Source: Cloacibacterium caeni
GTDB taxonomy: Bacteria > Bacteroidota > Bacteroidia > Flavobacteriales > Weeksellaceae
Assembly: GCF_907163105.1 (NCBI RefSeq)
Contig: NZ_OU015321.1
Coordinates: 310,001 to 374,000 of the forward strand
Direction: 5' to 3'
Length of the DNA: 64,000 bases
The notes beneath the pieces were generated by a model that worked only from the letters and a program-made list of their open reading frames with translations, was not told the origin of the DNA and made no database searches. The position numbers were made by a program, and so were the translations under genes. Below are positions 1 to 10,333 of the stretch, piece by piece; within the stretch, counting starts at the first letter, position 1, and each line of letters begins with the position of its first letter.

Positions 1-2
1 TT

Positions 3-10
3 TAACTTTG
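3..10 (+). promoter_or_regulatory. -7 promoter element of the M1 aminopeptidase gene
   Basis: TAACTTTG matches the Bacteroidota -7 box TAnnTTTG and lies 67 bases before the aminopeptidase start. The -33 TTG would fall outside the window, so only half of the promoter can be seen. Confidence 0.4.
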
Positions 11-77
11 GCAAAGTTTTTATACGTAACAAAGAGTACATAAATGGGACTAATTAACCGAAATACAAAATTTTAAA

Positions 78-2579
78 ATGAAGAAACTACTCATTGCAGC
101 CTTATTTTTAGGGCTTTTTTCTACTGACAATTTCATTTTTGCACAAACCGAAACCTCTGGCAGAACTAGTGTTTACAGAGCTACTCATACCAAATCTACA
201 GAGTTGAAACACACCAAATTGCGTGTGAATTTCAATTTTGAAAAAGAACAAATGAACGGCGAAGCTTGGATTACCGCTTCACCATTTTTTTATGCTTCTA
301 ATGAATTGGTTTTAGATGCTAAAGGAATGATTATTAATGAGGTAGCATTAGAAAAAAATGGTGCAAGAACTCCTTTGAAATATGATTATAAAGAAGATAT
401 TCTAAAAATTTCTTTAGATAAAACTTACCAAAAAAATCAAGATTATACCGTTTATATCAAATATGTAGCGAGACCAAATGAAGTAAAACAAAAAGGTTCT
501 GCTGCCATTAATGATGCGAAAGGACTTTATTTCATCAATGCTCAAGGAAAAGATGCAGATAAACCTACACAAATCTGGACTCAAGGTGAAACAGAATCCT
601 CTTCTTGTTGGTTTCCTACGATAGATAAACCCAATCAGAAAACTACGCAGGAAATTTACATGACGGTGCCTAAACAATATGTAACCCTTTCTAACGGAAT
701 TTTAAAAAGTTCTGAAAATTTAGGCGAAAACCTGAGAACGGATCATTGGGTAATGGACAAAAAACACGCTCCGTATTTATTTTTCATGGGAGTAGGAGAA
801 TATGCCGTGATTAAAGATAAATGGAGAAATATAGATGTAGATTATTACGTAGAAAAAGAATACGAACCGTATGCAAAACAAATTTTTGGGAATACTCCAG
901 AAATGATAGAGTTCTTTTCTAAAAAATTAAACTATGATTTTCCTTGGCAAAAATACGCACAGATTGTAGGCAGAGATTACGTTTCTGGTGCTATGGAAAA
1001 TACTACCGCAGTGATTCACGAAGAATCTGCGCAGCAAAAAGCGGGTGATTTAGCAGACGAAAACAAATGGGAAGATGTAATCGCTCACGAATTATTCCAC
1101 CATTGGTTTGGAGATTTGGTAACCGCAGAAAGTTGGAGCAACCTTACGGTAAATGAGAGTTTTGCAGATTATTCAGAATATCTTTGGAACGAATATAAGT
1201 ACGGAAAAGACGAAGCCGATTATAAAAGATTAAAATCTCTCAGAAATTCTAAAGCAGACCCAAGAAATTTTGGTAAAGATTTAGTGAGATTCAATTATGA
1301 AAGCAGAGAAGACATGTTTGATGGCGTTTCTTATAATAAAGGAGGCGGCATTCTGCACATGTTAAGAAATTATTTGGGAGATGATGCATTTTTCGCTGGA
1401 CTTTCAGATTATCTTAAAACCAATGAATATGGAACTGGAGAAGCGCATCAACTGAGACTTTCTCTGGAAAAAGTTTCAGGAAAAGATTTAAATTGGTTCT
1501 TTAATCAATGGTATTTCGGGAAAGGTTATCCTAAGTTAGAGGTTAAATCTACTTTTGACCCGATGAAAAAACAAGTCACCGTAAATGTTGCTCAGACACA
1601 AGAAGAAAAATTTGAGTTTCCATTGTCGATTGATGTTTTAGAAAATGGTAAAATTTCTAGAAAAGAATTTTGGGTAACGGCAAAAGCGAAAAATGACTTC
1701 GTTTTTGATGTGACTAAAAATCCTGAATTGATTAATGCAAATCCTGAAGGTTTATTGCTGAGCGATATTAAACAAGACAAAACTCCAGAACAATTATATC
1801 TACAATACACCACCGCTAAAGATTTATATAGCAAATACACGGCAATAGAAGAAGCAAAAGACCAAGTTTCTAAAAATCCATTTGCAGACAAATTATATGC
1901 AGCAGCTTTGAAAGATAAGTTTTACAGAAATAGATTGTTAGCTTTGGAAGGTTTACCAGAAGATCCAAAATCATTTTTGGCAGATGTAGAAAAATTAGCG
2001 CAAAATGATGAGAAAAATTTGGTGAAAGGAGCTGCAATTGGTGTTTTAGCAAAAACTAAAAACCCTAAATATTTACCATTATTTGAAAAAGGAATCAATG
2101 CAATTTCTAATTCGGTGAAAGGAAATTCACTTTCTGGAATTGCTCAAGTTGCTCCTGAAAAAGTGGTAAATTATGCCGAAAAAATAGATTTAGAAAGCGC
2201 TTCGGAAGATTTAGTGATGACGCTTTTGCCGGTGATTGTAAAAAATAAAATCACTGCTCAAATGCCAAATATTGCCTCTCTTGTAGCTTTTTATCCTTTT
2301 ATTGGGTTTCAAAATCCTAAATTAGCAGCACCTGCAGAAGAAGGTTTTAATTGGATTATGGATTCTGATAATACAAAAGCAGTACACAATCTTACGAAAG
2401 TTTTAGGACAAGCGAAAAGCCAAATTGGCGATAATGTACAAGCCAAAATGATGATTGTACAAATGCTGAAAAAAGGGTTAGAAAGAAAGATGAAACTGTT
2501 CAGAGAAAACCCTTCAAGCACTAGTCTAAATACTCAAATAGAAATGTTGAATAAAGCAATTACTTCTTACAGCAACTAA
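78..2579 (+). CDS. M1 family metallopeptidase (aminopeptidase N-like), secreted
   Basis: Zinc aminopeptidase that removes N-terminal residues from peptides. The first 22 or so residues are a signal peptide (MKKLLIAALFLGLF...FAQ), so it acts in the periplasm or at the surface. The exopeptidase motif GAMEN lies near residue 308. The zinc site HELFH is at residues 337-341 with the third ligand Glu360 in NESFADY, giving the M1 spacing HExxH-X18-E. Tyr419 in GVSYNKGG is the likely transition-state tyrosine. At 833 residues it is typical of Bacteroidota M1 enzymes with a helical C-terminal domain. It stands alone between a -7 box and a strong terminator. The family assignment is firm; the substrate cannot be read from the sequence. 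Confidence 0.95.
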   Translation: MKKLLIAALFLGLFSTDNFIFAQTETSGRTSVYRATHTKSTELKHTKLRVNFNFEKEQMNGEAWITASPFFYASNELVLDAKGMIINEVALEKNGARTPLKYDYKEDILKISLDKTYQKNQDYTVYIKYVARPNEVKQKGSAAINDAKGLYFINAQGKDADKPTQIWTQGETESSSCWFPTIDKPNQKTTQEIYMTVPKQYVTLSNGILKSSENLGENLRTDHWVMDKKHAPYLFFMGVGEYAVIKDKWRNIDVDYYVEKEYEPYAKQIFGNTPEMIEFFSKKLNYDFPWQKYAQIVGRDYVSGAMENTTAVIHEESAQQKAGDLADENKWEDVIAHELFHHWFGDLVTAESWSNLTVNESFADYSEYLWNEYKYGKDEADYKRLKSLRNSKADPRNFGKDLVRFNYESREDMFDGVSYNKGGGILHMLRNYLGDDAFFAGLSDYLKTNEYGTGEAHQLRLSLEKVSGKDLNWFFNQWYFGKGYPKLEVKSTFDPMKKQVTVNVAQTQEEKFEFPLSIDVLENGKISRKEFWVTAKAKNDFVFDVTKNPELINANPEGLLLSDIKQDKTPEQLYLQYTTAKDLYSKYTAIEEAKDQVSKNPFADKLYAAALKDKFYRNRLLALEGLPEDPKSFLADVEKLAQNDEKNLVKGAAIGVLAKTKNPKYLPLFEKGINAISNSVKGNSLSGIAQVAPEKVVNYAEKIDLESASEDLVMTLLPVIVKNKITAQMPNIASLVAFYPFIGFQNPKLAAPAEEGFNWIMDSDNTKAVHNLTKVLGQAKSQIGDNVQAKMMIVQMLKKGLERKMKLFRENPSSTSLNTQIEMLNKAITSYSN

Positions 2580-2600
2580 TTAATTTGTTCTAATAAATTG

Positions 2601-2637
2601 AAGCCCTTTTTACATTTTTTGTAAAAAGGGCTTTTTT
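2601..2637 (+). terminator. Intrinsic terminator of the M1 aminopeptidase gene
   Basis: A 13-bp stem (2601-2613 paired with 2621-2633, core AAGCCC/GGGCTT) with a 7-nt loop is followed by a T run, 22 bases after the stop codon. Confidence 0.85.
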
Positions 2638-2693
2638 GATGTTAAAAATTATTTAGATTTAAAATAAAAAACAAAATTCTTAGCATAATTCTT

Positions 2694-2723
2694 TTGTCAG
2701 GAATTTTCAACTCATTAAATTCG
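2694..2723 (+). promoter_or_regulatory. Candidate promoter of the HMG-CoA synthase gene
   Basis: TTG at 2694-2696 and TAAATTCG at 2716-2723 are 19 bases apart, close to the Bacteroidota form TTG-N19..21-TAnnTTTG. The expected start site is about 10 bases before the ATG. Confidence 0.45.
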
Positions 2724-2741
2724 TACAAAAATTGAGGAATT

Positions 2742-4070
2742 ATGATGAAAATCGGAATCGAAGCGGCAAGTTTTTTTGTGCCAAGTTTATATTTAGAAAT
2801 TAAGGATTTAGCCGAAAAAAGGGGAATAGAACCTGCAAAATTAGAAAAAGGTTTAGGACTGAAGAGGATGGCTTTTCCCGATGTACACGAAGACGCAGCC
2901 ACTTTTGCCGCAGAAGCACTTTTAAAACTCATACAAGATTATAAAATAAATCCCAAAGAAATTTCTAGAATTTATCTAGGAACAGAATCTGCGCTAGATG
3001 CTGCAAAACCTACTGCTACTTATGCCATGCAAATGGTAGAAATAGAACTAGAAAAAGAATTTGGAGCGAGATGTTTCAAAAATTGTGACGTAGTAGACAT
3101 GACTTTCGCATGTGTAGGTGCTGTAGATGCGCTACACAATTCGTTGGATTTTGTAAGAGCGAATCCAGAGAAAAAAGCCATCGTAATTGCTTCTGATTAT
3201 GCAAAATATGAATTGGCTTCTACTGGAGAATATACGCAAGGTGGTGGTGCAGTTGCAGTTTTGGTTTCGGCAAATCCTACATTGTTGGAAATTGAAAATA
3301 AATTTGGAGTCGCTACAGAAAGCGTTTTTGATTTCTTTAAACCAAGAAGAGAAACTACTAAAGATTTGGTACAGAATTTACCAGACAGTTTCGCTGAAAA
3401 AGTAGAAATTTTTACAGATGAACCTGTTTTTGACGGTCAATATTCTAATCAATGTTACCAAGATAGAATCAAAGAAGCGTATCAAGATTACAAAGAAGAA
3501 AGCGGAAGAGAAAAACCTTATGAAAATTGGAGATTTCTGATTTTCCACCTTCCGTATGCATTCCACGGGAAGCGATTATTTACTGAGATTTTTGGCTTAG
3601 AAAACGGAATGAATACCGCAACTTCTGAAGATATTAAAGCCATCGCTCAAACCGATGAATATAAAAATTTAGTTGCCGAAAAAATAGAAATTACACAACG
3701 TGCAAGTTCAGAAATTGGAAATATGTACACTGCGTCAATTTTTATGGCACTACTTTCTGCTTTCCAAGTTTCTTATGAAAATGGGGAAGATTTAGCAAGA
3801 AAAGAACTAGGGTTTTTAGCCTATGGAAGTGGAAGTAAATCTAAAGTTTTTGCCGGGAAAATAGGGAACGATTGGAAATCTGTAGTAGAAAAATGGAATA
3901 TTTTCGAGGTGCTGAATCAGCGCAGAGCAATAGATTTTGACACCTATGAAAATCTACACCGAAAAAAACTCAGTGCTTCTGTAAATCCAGATTGGAAAGG
4001 ATTTGGATTGGTAAAAGTAGAAAAAGAAAGCCCAGTTTTAGTGGGAGCAAGATATTACGAAAGAAGATAA
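2742..4070 (+). CDS. mvaS: Hydroxymethylglutaryl-CoA synthase
   Basis: Condenses acetyl-CoA with acetoacetyl-CoA to HMG-CoA, the first committed step of the mevalonate route to isoprenoids, in the cytoplasm. It has the thiolase-like fold of the family. The acyl-enzyme cysteine is Cys124 in MTFACVGAVDAL, and the catalytic histidine region is FHLPYAFHGKRL at about 268-279. The N-terminal GIEAASFFVPSLYLEI resembles other HMG-CoA synthases. At 442 residues it is of full length. Two adjacent ATG codons (2742 and 2745) could serve as the start. It is a single-gene unit with its own promoter and terminator, suggesting constitutive housekeeping expression. A PksG-type polyketide HMG-CoA synthase is less likely because no polyketide genes are nearby. 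Confidence 0.9.
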   Translation: MMKIGIEAASFFVPSLYLEIKDLAEKRGIEPAKLEKGLGLKRMAFPDVHEDAATFAAEALLKLIQDYKINPKEISRIYLGTESALDAAKPTATYAMQMVEIELEKEFGARCFKNCDVVDMTFACVGAVDALHNSLDFVRANPEKKAIVIASDYAKYELASTGEYTQGGGAVAVLVSANPTLLEIENKFGVATESVFDFFKPRRETTKDLVQNLPDSFAEKVEIFTDEPVFDGQYSNQCYQDRIKEAYQDYKEESGREKPYENWRFLIFHLPYAFHGKRLFTEIFGLENGMNTATSEDIKAIAQTDEYKNLVAEKIEITQRASSEIGNMYTASIFMALLSAFQVSYENGEDLARKELGFLAYGSGSKSKVFAGKIGNDWKSVVEKWNIFEVLNQRRAIDFDTYENLHRKKLSASVNPDWKGFGLVKVEKESPVLVGARYYERR

Positions 4071-4075
4071 AAATG

Positions 4076-4100
4076 AGCCGAGAATTTTCTCGGCTTTTTT
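4076..4100 (+). terminator. Intrinsic terminator of the HMG-CoA synthase gene
   Basis: AGCCGAGA and TCTCGGCT form an 8-bp stem with a 4-nt loop, followed by a T run directly after the stop codon. Confidence 0.85.
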
Positions 4101-4166
4101 TACGTAAAATATTGTAGTGGTTATTTCGTTATAATTCTTTAAATTTGATAGGAATAAAAAGTGAAA

Positions 4167-7100
4167 ATGAGACTGAATAAGATTATATTATTCTTATTAG
4201 TGTTATTACCTTATGCAGTAATAAAATCTCAGTCATGTCCATCGATTAAAGATGCTTTAGGAAATTCTGATGTTACCATTACTTGTAGTTATCCGCTCAA
4301 TTCTTCTAAATGTTTTCCGCTGAATATTACTTTTCCGGATATTAGAGATACCAATCAATATTCGGTTTCTGCTATCCCTTTTCCTAACATTGATACCAAT
4401 ACTGGAACGATTTTAGGCTATAAAGACGATGAATATTTAGCCAAAATAGCTTTTAATGATGCTGCTATTTTTGGAAATAAGCCTTTTTCTTTTAATTATT
4501 ATGGCGAAAATGTACAGTCCTTAATCATCAGTAGTAACGGTTTTGTAAGTTTTAATGAAAACTATTCAGTTGGTGATTATAGTGCGGCAGATATTACGGG
4601 AAAACAAATTCCCAATACCTATTTGCCTACAAAATCTATTTTTGGAGTCTATCAAGATTTAGATTTTACAGACAGAGTAGGAAATGTAAGTTATCGAGTA
4701 GAAGGTGTTTCGCCGTGTAGAAAATTAATTATCAATTTTAACAACGGAGAAATTACCAGAACTACACAGAGAAGCACTACGCAGATTGTGTTATATGAAT
4801 TGACGAATGAAATAGATGTTTATGTTGCAGAAAAACCTTTGCCAGATGTTTCAGCGACGGTTAGAGAATCACTTATTGGGATTAATAATGCTTCAGGAAA
4901 CGGAATTACGCCTATTAATAGAAATACAGGAATTTGGTCAGCTACTCAAGAAGCCTACAGATTTTCACCTTCGGGAAATGTTATAAAACCACAACGTATT
5001 ATTTGGAGCGGTTCTGCTACACAAGCTTTACCTACTGCTTTTAATACTAATTATAGTTCAATAGATTTATGTTCCGTGCAGAACGAAACTATTACTGCTA
5101 CTGCTTATTATACGCTTTCTAATGGTGTAGTGATTACGCATTCAGATGATATTCGGATTACTTTTGATCCGATTTATCCTCAAGCCAAAGATTTTGTAAA
5201 ACCAGTTTGTAACTCCGCAACAAATACTTTTTATCAAGCAGATATTAATCCAGATTTAACCATTCATGGCGCAGCAATTTCTCCATTTGTTTTTAAATAT
5301 TATCTCGATGGAGCCGATGCTTTTGCTGGAAATGCTAATTTTTTAGATGCTAGTTTGCCTTTAGATGTTACGCAGAAATATTTTGTACGAGTAGAAAGCG
5401 CTACCAATTCAAGTTGTTTTACCATTTCTAATTTAAGTTTTTTATTGCTCAATAATATTTTGCTCAAAAACTCGGTAGAAATTTGTGATTCAAACAATGA
5501 TGGAATAGAGAGAAATTTTCATTTGTCTAGACTGAACTGTCAATTGTTTGATGCGAATTTTGCAGGATCAGTAAGTTTTACCATAGACAATAATCCTGCA
5601 GAAGTAACCAGTGCAGACCTCACTTCGGCTTCTAAAATTTATGTAAAATACAATACTGCTCAATGCGGTACACAGATTTTTGGACCTATTTCTGTAGTTT
5701 TCACGAGTGCTCCCTCAGTAGTTTCTACCCCAGTTCAGATGAATTCTATCCATGAAATTTGTGATATTATTTCTAGCAGTAACCCTATTTATATTGAGCC
5801 TTTTGAATGGGAAAAAGAACTTAAAAATCGGGGAATTGTCTTTTCTAATGACCCAAATGTTTTTAAAATTAGCGTTTTTGAAACAGAAGAAAATGCTTTA
5901 CAAAATGTAAATCCTTTAGATTTTATCAGAGAAGGGTTAGAGTTGCAAGATTACACCTATGATTTGTTTGCGAGAATAGAATATCAAGAGACTGATGCTT
6001 GTAAAGGAACTTGTTTTTCGGTGTTGAAATTTACCGTTAAAGTGATTTTTGACAGAATTATTTTAAATGTAACTGATGCAGATACTGATGTTGTCCCAGA
6101 TTCTCCAACCATTTATGATACCGAAGATGCAGATATTTATCTCTGCGAAAAAAATAGAGATGAACTCGTGAATCTAAAAAATGATGCAGATGCAGTCATC
6201 AAAGTGATTACGCCTACTTCTGGAATCACCCAAACTTTTCATTATAATACAACTACAGCCAATGATGTGACCAATTCTGGATTGACCGCAGCAGAATCAG
6301 ACCAAATCTTACCAGATAACATCAGCACAAAAGAGTTTTTTGTAAGATATTTGGTTCACGACAGTTGTTATGTGGTAAAAAAATTAAATTATCATATTCT
6401 AAAACCTATTGCAGAGAAGAAAAAGCTATTTGTCTGTGCTACCAATAGTCCTGGAAATGCAAATATTACCTTAAGCAATTATGATATAGAAATTTTGGGA
6501 ACACAATGGAATCAAAATCCGAAGCCTACTGTTACCTATTACAGTGATGCAGCACTTACCAATGTGATTACTACACTTAATGTTACCAATACTCCTGTTT
6601 CTGTTTACGCTGTGATTAATTCTTCTTTAGCGCCTTCTTGCTCTAATGTGGAAGAAATTACATTTCAATTGTCAGAATTTCAGGGAATAATTACGGAGAA
6701 TTTGGTCGTCAGTTTGAAGTGTGATCATTTTAACAATAATGAAGAAAAAGTAAAACTAACCGATTATTATTCACAGTTTTTTAATGGAAACTTAGCCAAT
6801 TATAAATTCGAATGGTTTAGAAATTATTTCCCAGTTTCTGGCGTGTTTAATTCACTGATTGCAGACCCGTCTCAACCGATTACCATTACTGGAAATACCA
6901 TTTTTTATCTCAGAATTTCTACTTTAGATGGAAGCAGTTGTCTTAAAAAAGTAGAATTGCGTTTTGTGTTTGATTTTTCAGCCTATACTCAGGTAAAATT
7001 AGCTCAATCTACTACTATTTTGAGATGTGATGCGACTGGAACACAAACCATGAGTTTTGATTTAAGAGAAGCGATTCCTAAACTATACGAAAATCAGGGA

Positions 7101-8612
7101 AATCCTAATTTTGCAGATTTTATAAGAGAAGTTAGATTTTTTGAAAATCAAAATGACGCTTTTGACATTGCGAATACTAATTATTTAAGCGATGCTGTTG
7201 TGCAAAATTATTTATTACCAGTTACCACACCTTTTAAAACAATTTATGCAAGATATCAATCCATCAATGGTTGTTTTTATGTGAGCGAAGTTGTTTTGAA
7301 AATTATTGGAAATATAAAATTTAATATCATCGAAGATATTTCAGTTTGTGATGATAATTTAGATGGAGTTTATACCATTAACCTTTTAGATTGGGTCAAT
7401 CGTTTGAATTTTGATAGCAATCCTAATAATGATATTCTCACCAATTCTGAAGCTGCACAATATGCTACCTATACTTTCTATGAAAATGGAGTAGCGCTTA
7501 CTACTGCTCAAGCGATGAATTATACCATTAATAATGCACAACCAAATATTACTTTGAAAGCCGAAATTAATGGAAATTGTGCAGAGACTACCACGATTAA
7601 TTTTGTATTGCAACCTTTTATAAATAAAGGAAGTTTCACGCTTTCAGTTTGTGATATTGCAAATGATGGCAAAGAAACCATTAATCTCACCGTTTTTGAA
7701 AATCAATTGAAAACCAGTGATGAAACTTTTGAATATTATCTTTCTTTCTCTGATTTAAATATGGGTTCTGCAAATAAAATCTTGAATCCAAATGCTTATT
7801 CATTTGATGAAAACTCAGGAATTTTTAAATTTTTTGTCAAAATTATTTCAAGTACAACTTGTCCTAATTATGCGGAAATTAATTTGGTTTTAAATAAAGT
7901 TCCAGCATTTGATATAGAGAATTTCTGGATTTGCCCGAAAGATGTTTTACCGTTTTTACAACCAGATTTTTCTTCTTATCCTTTTAATGCAGTCACTTAT
8001 GAATGGAAAAACGCTGCGGGAACAGTTATTTCAAGCAGTAATGCGGTTATTAATTTAGCCGCAGGTAAATATACACTTACCATTACAGATGATAAAGGCT
8101 GCTCTTTTACAGATGAATTTGAAGTGCTAGAAAAGGAAATTCCTGTCATCACAAAATTAGAAACCAATGGAAATGATTATACCGTAATTGCAACAGGAAG
8201 TAAGAAAATTTTATATTCTATAGACGGAATTTCTTGGCAAGAAAGCAATCTTTTTACCAATTTACCGAAAGGAAAAGTTACTTTTTATGTTAGATTTGAA
8301 GATGATAACTGCATCGGCGAAACTAAGGATGGTTTGGTTCTTCAATTTCCTAATTCTTTTACGCCAAATGGTGACGGAATTAATGATGTTTGGATGATTA
8401 CAGATGTAGCGTTTTTCGGTGCAGAAAAGAGTGTTTTGAGTATTTATGACCGTTATGGAAATTTGGTTTTCAGACAAGATAAAGCGGGAATTTTGAGTTG
8501 GGATGGATTGTCTAATGGTAGAAAATTACCTACGGCTACTTATTGGTATCACATTGCGTTACCAGATGGTAGAGATTTTAAAGGTTGGGTTCTCCTCAAA
8601 AATAGAAATTAA
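4167..8612 (+). CDS. T9SS type B sorting domain (gliding motility-associated C-terminal) surface protein
   Basis: Very large (about 1481 residues) exported protein with a signal peptide (MRLNKIILFLLVLLPYAVIKSQ). The last 90 or so residues, from FPNSFTPNGDGINDVW to GWVLLKNRN, are the CHU_C / type B target domain that directs export by the type IX secretion system and attachment at the cell surface. The middle consists of repeated beta-rich Ig-like segments, each beginning near a Cys-containing motif such as EICDSNNDG, SVCDDNLDG or SVCDIANDG, which resembles tandem adhesin modules. I chose ATG 4167. GTG 4161 is also open, but a -7 box (TAAATTTG, 4140-4147) puts the transcript start close to both. 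The role is probably adhesion or matrix; no enzymatic domain was seen. Confidence 0.85.
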   Translation: MRLNKIILFLLVLLPYAVIKSQSCPSIKDALGNSDVTITCSYPLNSSKCFPLNITFPDIRDTNQYSVSAIPFPNIDTNTGTILGYKDDEYLAKIAFNDAAIFGNKPFSFNYYGENVQSLIISSNGFVSFNENYSVGDYSAADITGKQIPNTYLPTKSIFGVYQDLDFTDRVGNVSYRVEGVSPCRKLIINFNNGEITRTTQRSTTQIVLYELTNEIDVYVAEKPLPDVSATVRESLIGINNASGNGITPINRNTGIWSATQEAYRFSPSGNVIKPQRIIWSGSATQALPTAFNTNYSSIDLCSVQNETITATAYYTLSNGVVITHSDDIRITFDPIYPQAKDFVKPVCNSATNTFYQADINPDLTIHGAAISPFVFKYYLDGADAFAGNANFLDASLPLDVTQKYFVRVESATNSSCFTISNLSFLLLNNILLKNSVEICDSNNDGIERNFHLSRLNCQLFDANFAGSVSFTIDNNPAEVTSADLTSASKIYVKYNTAQCGTQIFGPISVVFTSAPSVVSTPVQMNSIHEICDIISSSNPIYIEPFEWEKELKNRGIVFSNDPNVFKISVFETEENALQNVNPLDFIREGLELQDYTYDLFARIEYQETDACKGTCFSVLKFTVKVIFDRIILNVTDADTDVVPDSPTIYDTEDADIYLCEKNRDELVNLKNDADAVIKVITPTSGITQTFHYNTTTANDVTNSGLTAAESDQILPDNISTKEFFVRYLVHDSCYVVKKLNYHILKPIAEKKKLFVCATNSPGNANITLSNYDIEILGTQWNQNPKPTVTYYSDAALTNVITTLNVTNTPVSVYAVINSSLAPSCSNVEEITFQLSEFQGIITENLVVSLKCDHFNNNEEKVKLTDYYSQFFNGNLANYKFEWFRNYFPVSGVFNSLIADPSQPITITGNTIFYLRISTLDGSSCLKKVELRFVFDFSAYTQVKLAQSTTILRCDATGTQTMSFDLREAIPKLYENQGNPNFADFIREVRFFENQNDAFDIANTNYLSDAVVQNYLLPVTTPFKTIYARYQSINGCFYVSEVVLKIIGNIKFNIIEDISVCDDNLDGVYTINLLDWVNRLNFDSNPNNDILTNSEAAQYATYTFYENGVALTTAQAMNYTINNAQPNITLKAEINGNCAETTTINFVLQPFINKGSFTLSVCDIANDGKETINLTVFENQLKTSDETFEYYLSFSDLNMGSANKILNPNAYSFDENSGIFKFFVKIISSTTCPNYAEINLVLNKVPAFDIENFWICPKDVLPFLQPDFSSYPFNAVTYEWKNAAGTVISSSNAVINLAAGKYTLTITDDKGCSFTDEFEVLEKEIPVITKLETNGNDYTVIATGSKKILYSIDGISWQESNLFTNLPKGKVTFYVRFEDDNCIGETKDGLVLQFPNSFTPNGDGINDVWMITDVAFFGAEKSVLSIYDRYGNLVFRQDKAGILSWDGLSNGRKLPTATYWYHIALPDGRDFKGWVLLKNRN

Positions 8613-8641
8613 AAAAAGCTTCACCATTGTGAAGCTTTTTT
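8613..8641. terminator. Bidirectional terminator between convergent genes
   Basis: AAAAAGCTTCAC and GTGAAGCTTTTT pair as a 12-bp stem with an A run before and a T run after. It can serve both the surface-protein gene on the plus strand and glnS on the minus strand. Confidence 0.8.
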
Positions 8642-8659
8642 CTTTATAACTTAAAATTT

Positions 8660-10333
8660 TTAATCAATTTTAAAACTGTCTTTCAGCGTAACCGTTCTGT
8701 TGAATACGAGTTGCTCTGCTGTAGAATCTTTGTCAGGAGTGAAATAACCAATTCTTTGGAACTGATAATGGTCTCCAACTTTTGCATTTTTAAGACTCGG
8801 CTCAGCAAAACCTTGAACTTTTTTCAGAGAATCTTTGTTTACAAATTCCATGAAATCTGTTTCCTTTTCTGCATCTGGTTGTTCGTGAGTAAATAATCTG
8901 TCGTAGATTCTTACTTCAATTGGTAAAGCGTGTTTTGCAGAAACCCAGTGAAGCGTTCCTTTTACTTTTCTCATACTTGCTTCAGTTCCGCTTCCAGATT
9001 TAGATTCTTCATCATAAGTAGCGTAAATGGTAGTGATTTCGCCATTTTCATCTTTCTCTACTCTGTTGGCTTTAATAATGTAAGCAGATTTTAGTCTTAC
9101 TTCTCCACCAATCGTTAATCTGAAGAATTTTTTCGGAGCTTCTTCCATGAAATCCTCTCTTTCGATGTAAAGTTCTCTGCTGAATGGCACTTCTCTAGTT
9201 CCTGCGTTTTCGTCTTCAGGATTATTTTCAGTTTCTAGCCATTCTTCTTTATCTTCAGGATAATTTTCGATGATAAGTTTTACAGGATTGACTACAGACA
9301 TTACTCGGGTAGAAACTTTGTTGAGGTCTTCTCTTACGCAGAATTCTAGCAACTGAATATTGATGAGGTTTTCGCGTTTTGCAACGCCCACTCTGTCAAT
9401 AAATTCTCTGATGGCTTTCGGAGTGTAGCCCAATCTTCTCATTCCAGAAATCGTAGGCATTCTAGGATCATCCCAGCCTGTTACTACGCCTTCTGCTACT
9501 AATCTTTGTAATTTACGTTTAGAAGTTACCATGTAAGTAACGTTCATTCTCGCAAATTCTCTTTGTTTATTTCTTACTTTTCCATCTTCATAGACTTGGT
9601 CTAAATACCAATCATAAAGAGGTCTGTGGTTTTCGAATTCTAATGAACAAAGGGAATGTGAAATTTGCTCTAAATAATCAGATTCACCATGAGCCCAATC
9701 GTACATAGGATAGATTTTCCATTTTTCACCAGTTCTGTGGTGTGGTCTTTTCAGAATTCTGTACATAACAGGGTCACGCATGTTCATATTCGGCGAAGTC
9801 ATGTCTATTTTAGCTCTTAGAGACATTGTACCTTCTTCGAACTCTCCGTTTTTCATTCTTTCGAATAAATCTAGAGATTCTTCTATAGGTCTGTTTCTGT
9901 ATGGAGATTCTATTCCTGCTTCTGTAGGATTTTTTCTTTGTTCTGTAATTACTTCAGAAGGCTGCTCGTCTACATAGGCTTTTCCTTGTTTAATCATTTC
10001 TACAGCCCAATCATACAACTGCTGGAAGTAATCAGAAGCATATAACTCTTGGTCATAGGTAAAACCAAGCCATTTAATATCTTCTTTGATGGCATCTACA
10101 AATTCTTGCTCTTCTTTTTCAGGATTGGTGTCGTCAAATCGTAAATTAACAGGAGCACCATATTTTTCTCCTAAACCGAAGTTGATGCAAATTGCTTTGG
10201 TATGTCCTACGTGTAAATAACCATTAGGTTCTGGCGGAAATCTAAAACGTAATTTAGATTTATCTAAACCATTTTCTAAATCATTTTCGATGATTTGTTC
10301 AATAAAATTGAGCGGTTTTTTTTCTTCTTCCAT
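8660..10333 (-). CDS. glnS: Glutaminyl-tRNA synthetase
   Basis: Charges tRNA-Gln with glutamine in the cytoplasm, so this organism can make Gln-tRNA directly. Class I signature HVGH is at residues 41-44, within EPNGYLHVGHTKA. The KMSKS-like loop is VTSKRKL near 269-275. The N-terminal FRFPPEPNGYLHVGH is the GlnRS rather than the GluRS form, and the C-terminal half has the two beta-barrel anticodon-binding domains of GlnRS. At 557 residues it is of full length. It converges with the surface-protein gene on a shared terminator. Confidence 0.95.
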   Translation of the reverse strand: MEEEKKPLNFIEQIIENDLENGLDKSKLRFRFPPEPNGYLHVGHTKAICINFGLGEKYGAPVNLRFDDTNPEKEEQEFVDAIKEDIKWLGFTYDQELYASDYFQQLYDWAVEMIKQGKAYVDEQPSEVITEQRKNPTEAGIESPYRNRPIEESLDLFERMKNGEFEEGTMSLRAKIDMTSPNMNMRDPVMYRILKRPHHRTGEKWKIYPMYDWAHGESDYLEQISHSLCSLEFENHRPLYDWYLDQVYEDGKVRNKQREFARMNVTYMVTSKRKLQRLVAEGVVTGWDDPRMPTISGMRRLGYTPKAIREFIDRVGVAKRENLINIQLLEFCVREDLNKVSTRVMSVVNPVKLIIENYPEDKEEWLETENNPEDENAGTREVPFSRELYIEREDFMEEAPKKFFRLTIGGEVRLKSAYIIKANRVEKDENGEITTIYATYDEESKSGSGTEASMRKVKGTLHWVSAKHALPIEVRIYDRLFTHEQPDAEKETDFMEFVNKDSLKKVQGFAEPSLKNAKVGDHYQFQRIGYFTPDKDSTAEQLVFNRTVTLKDSFKID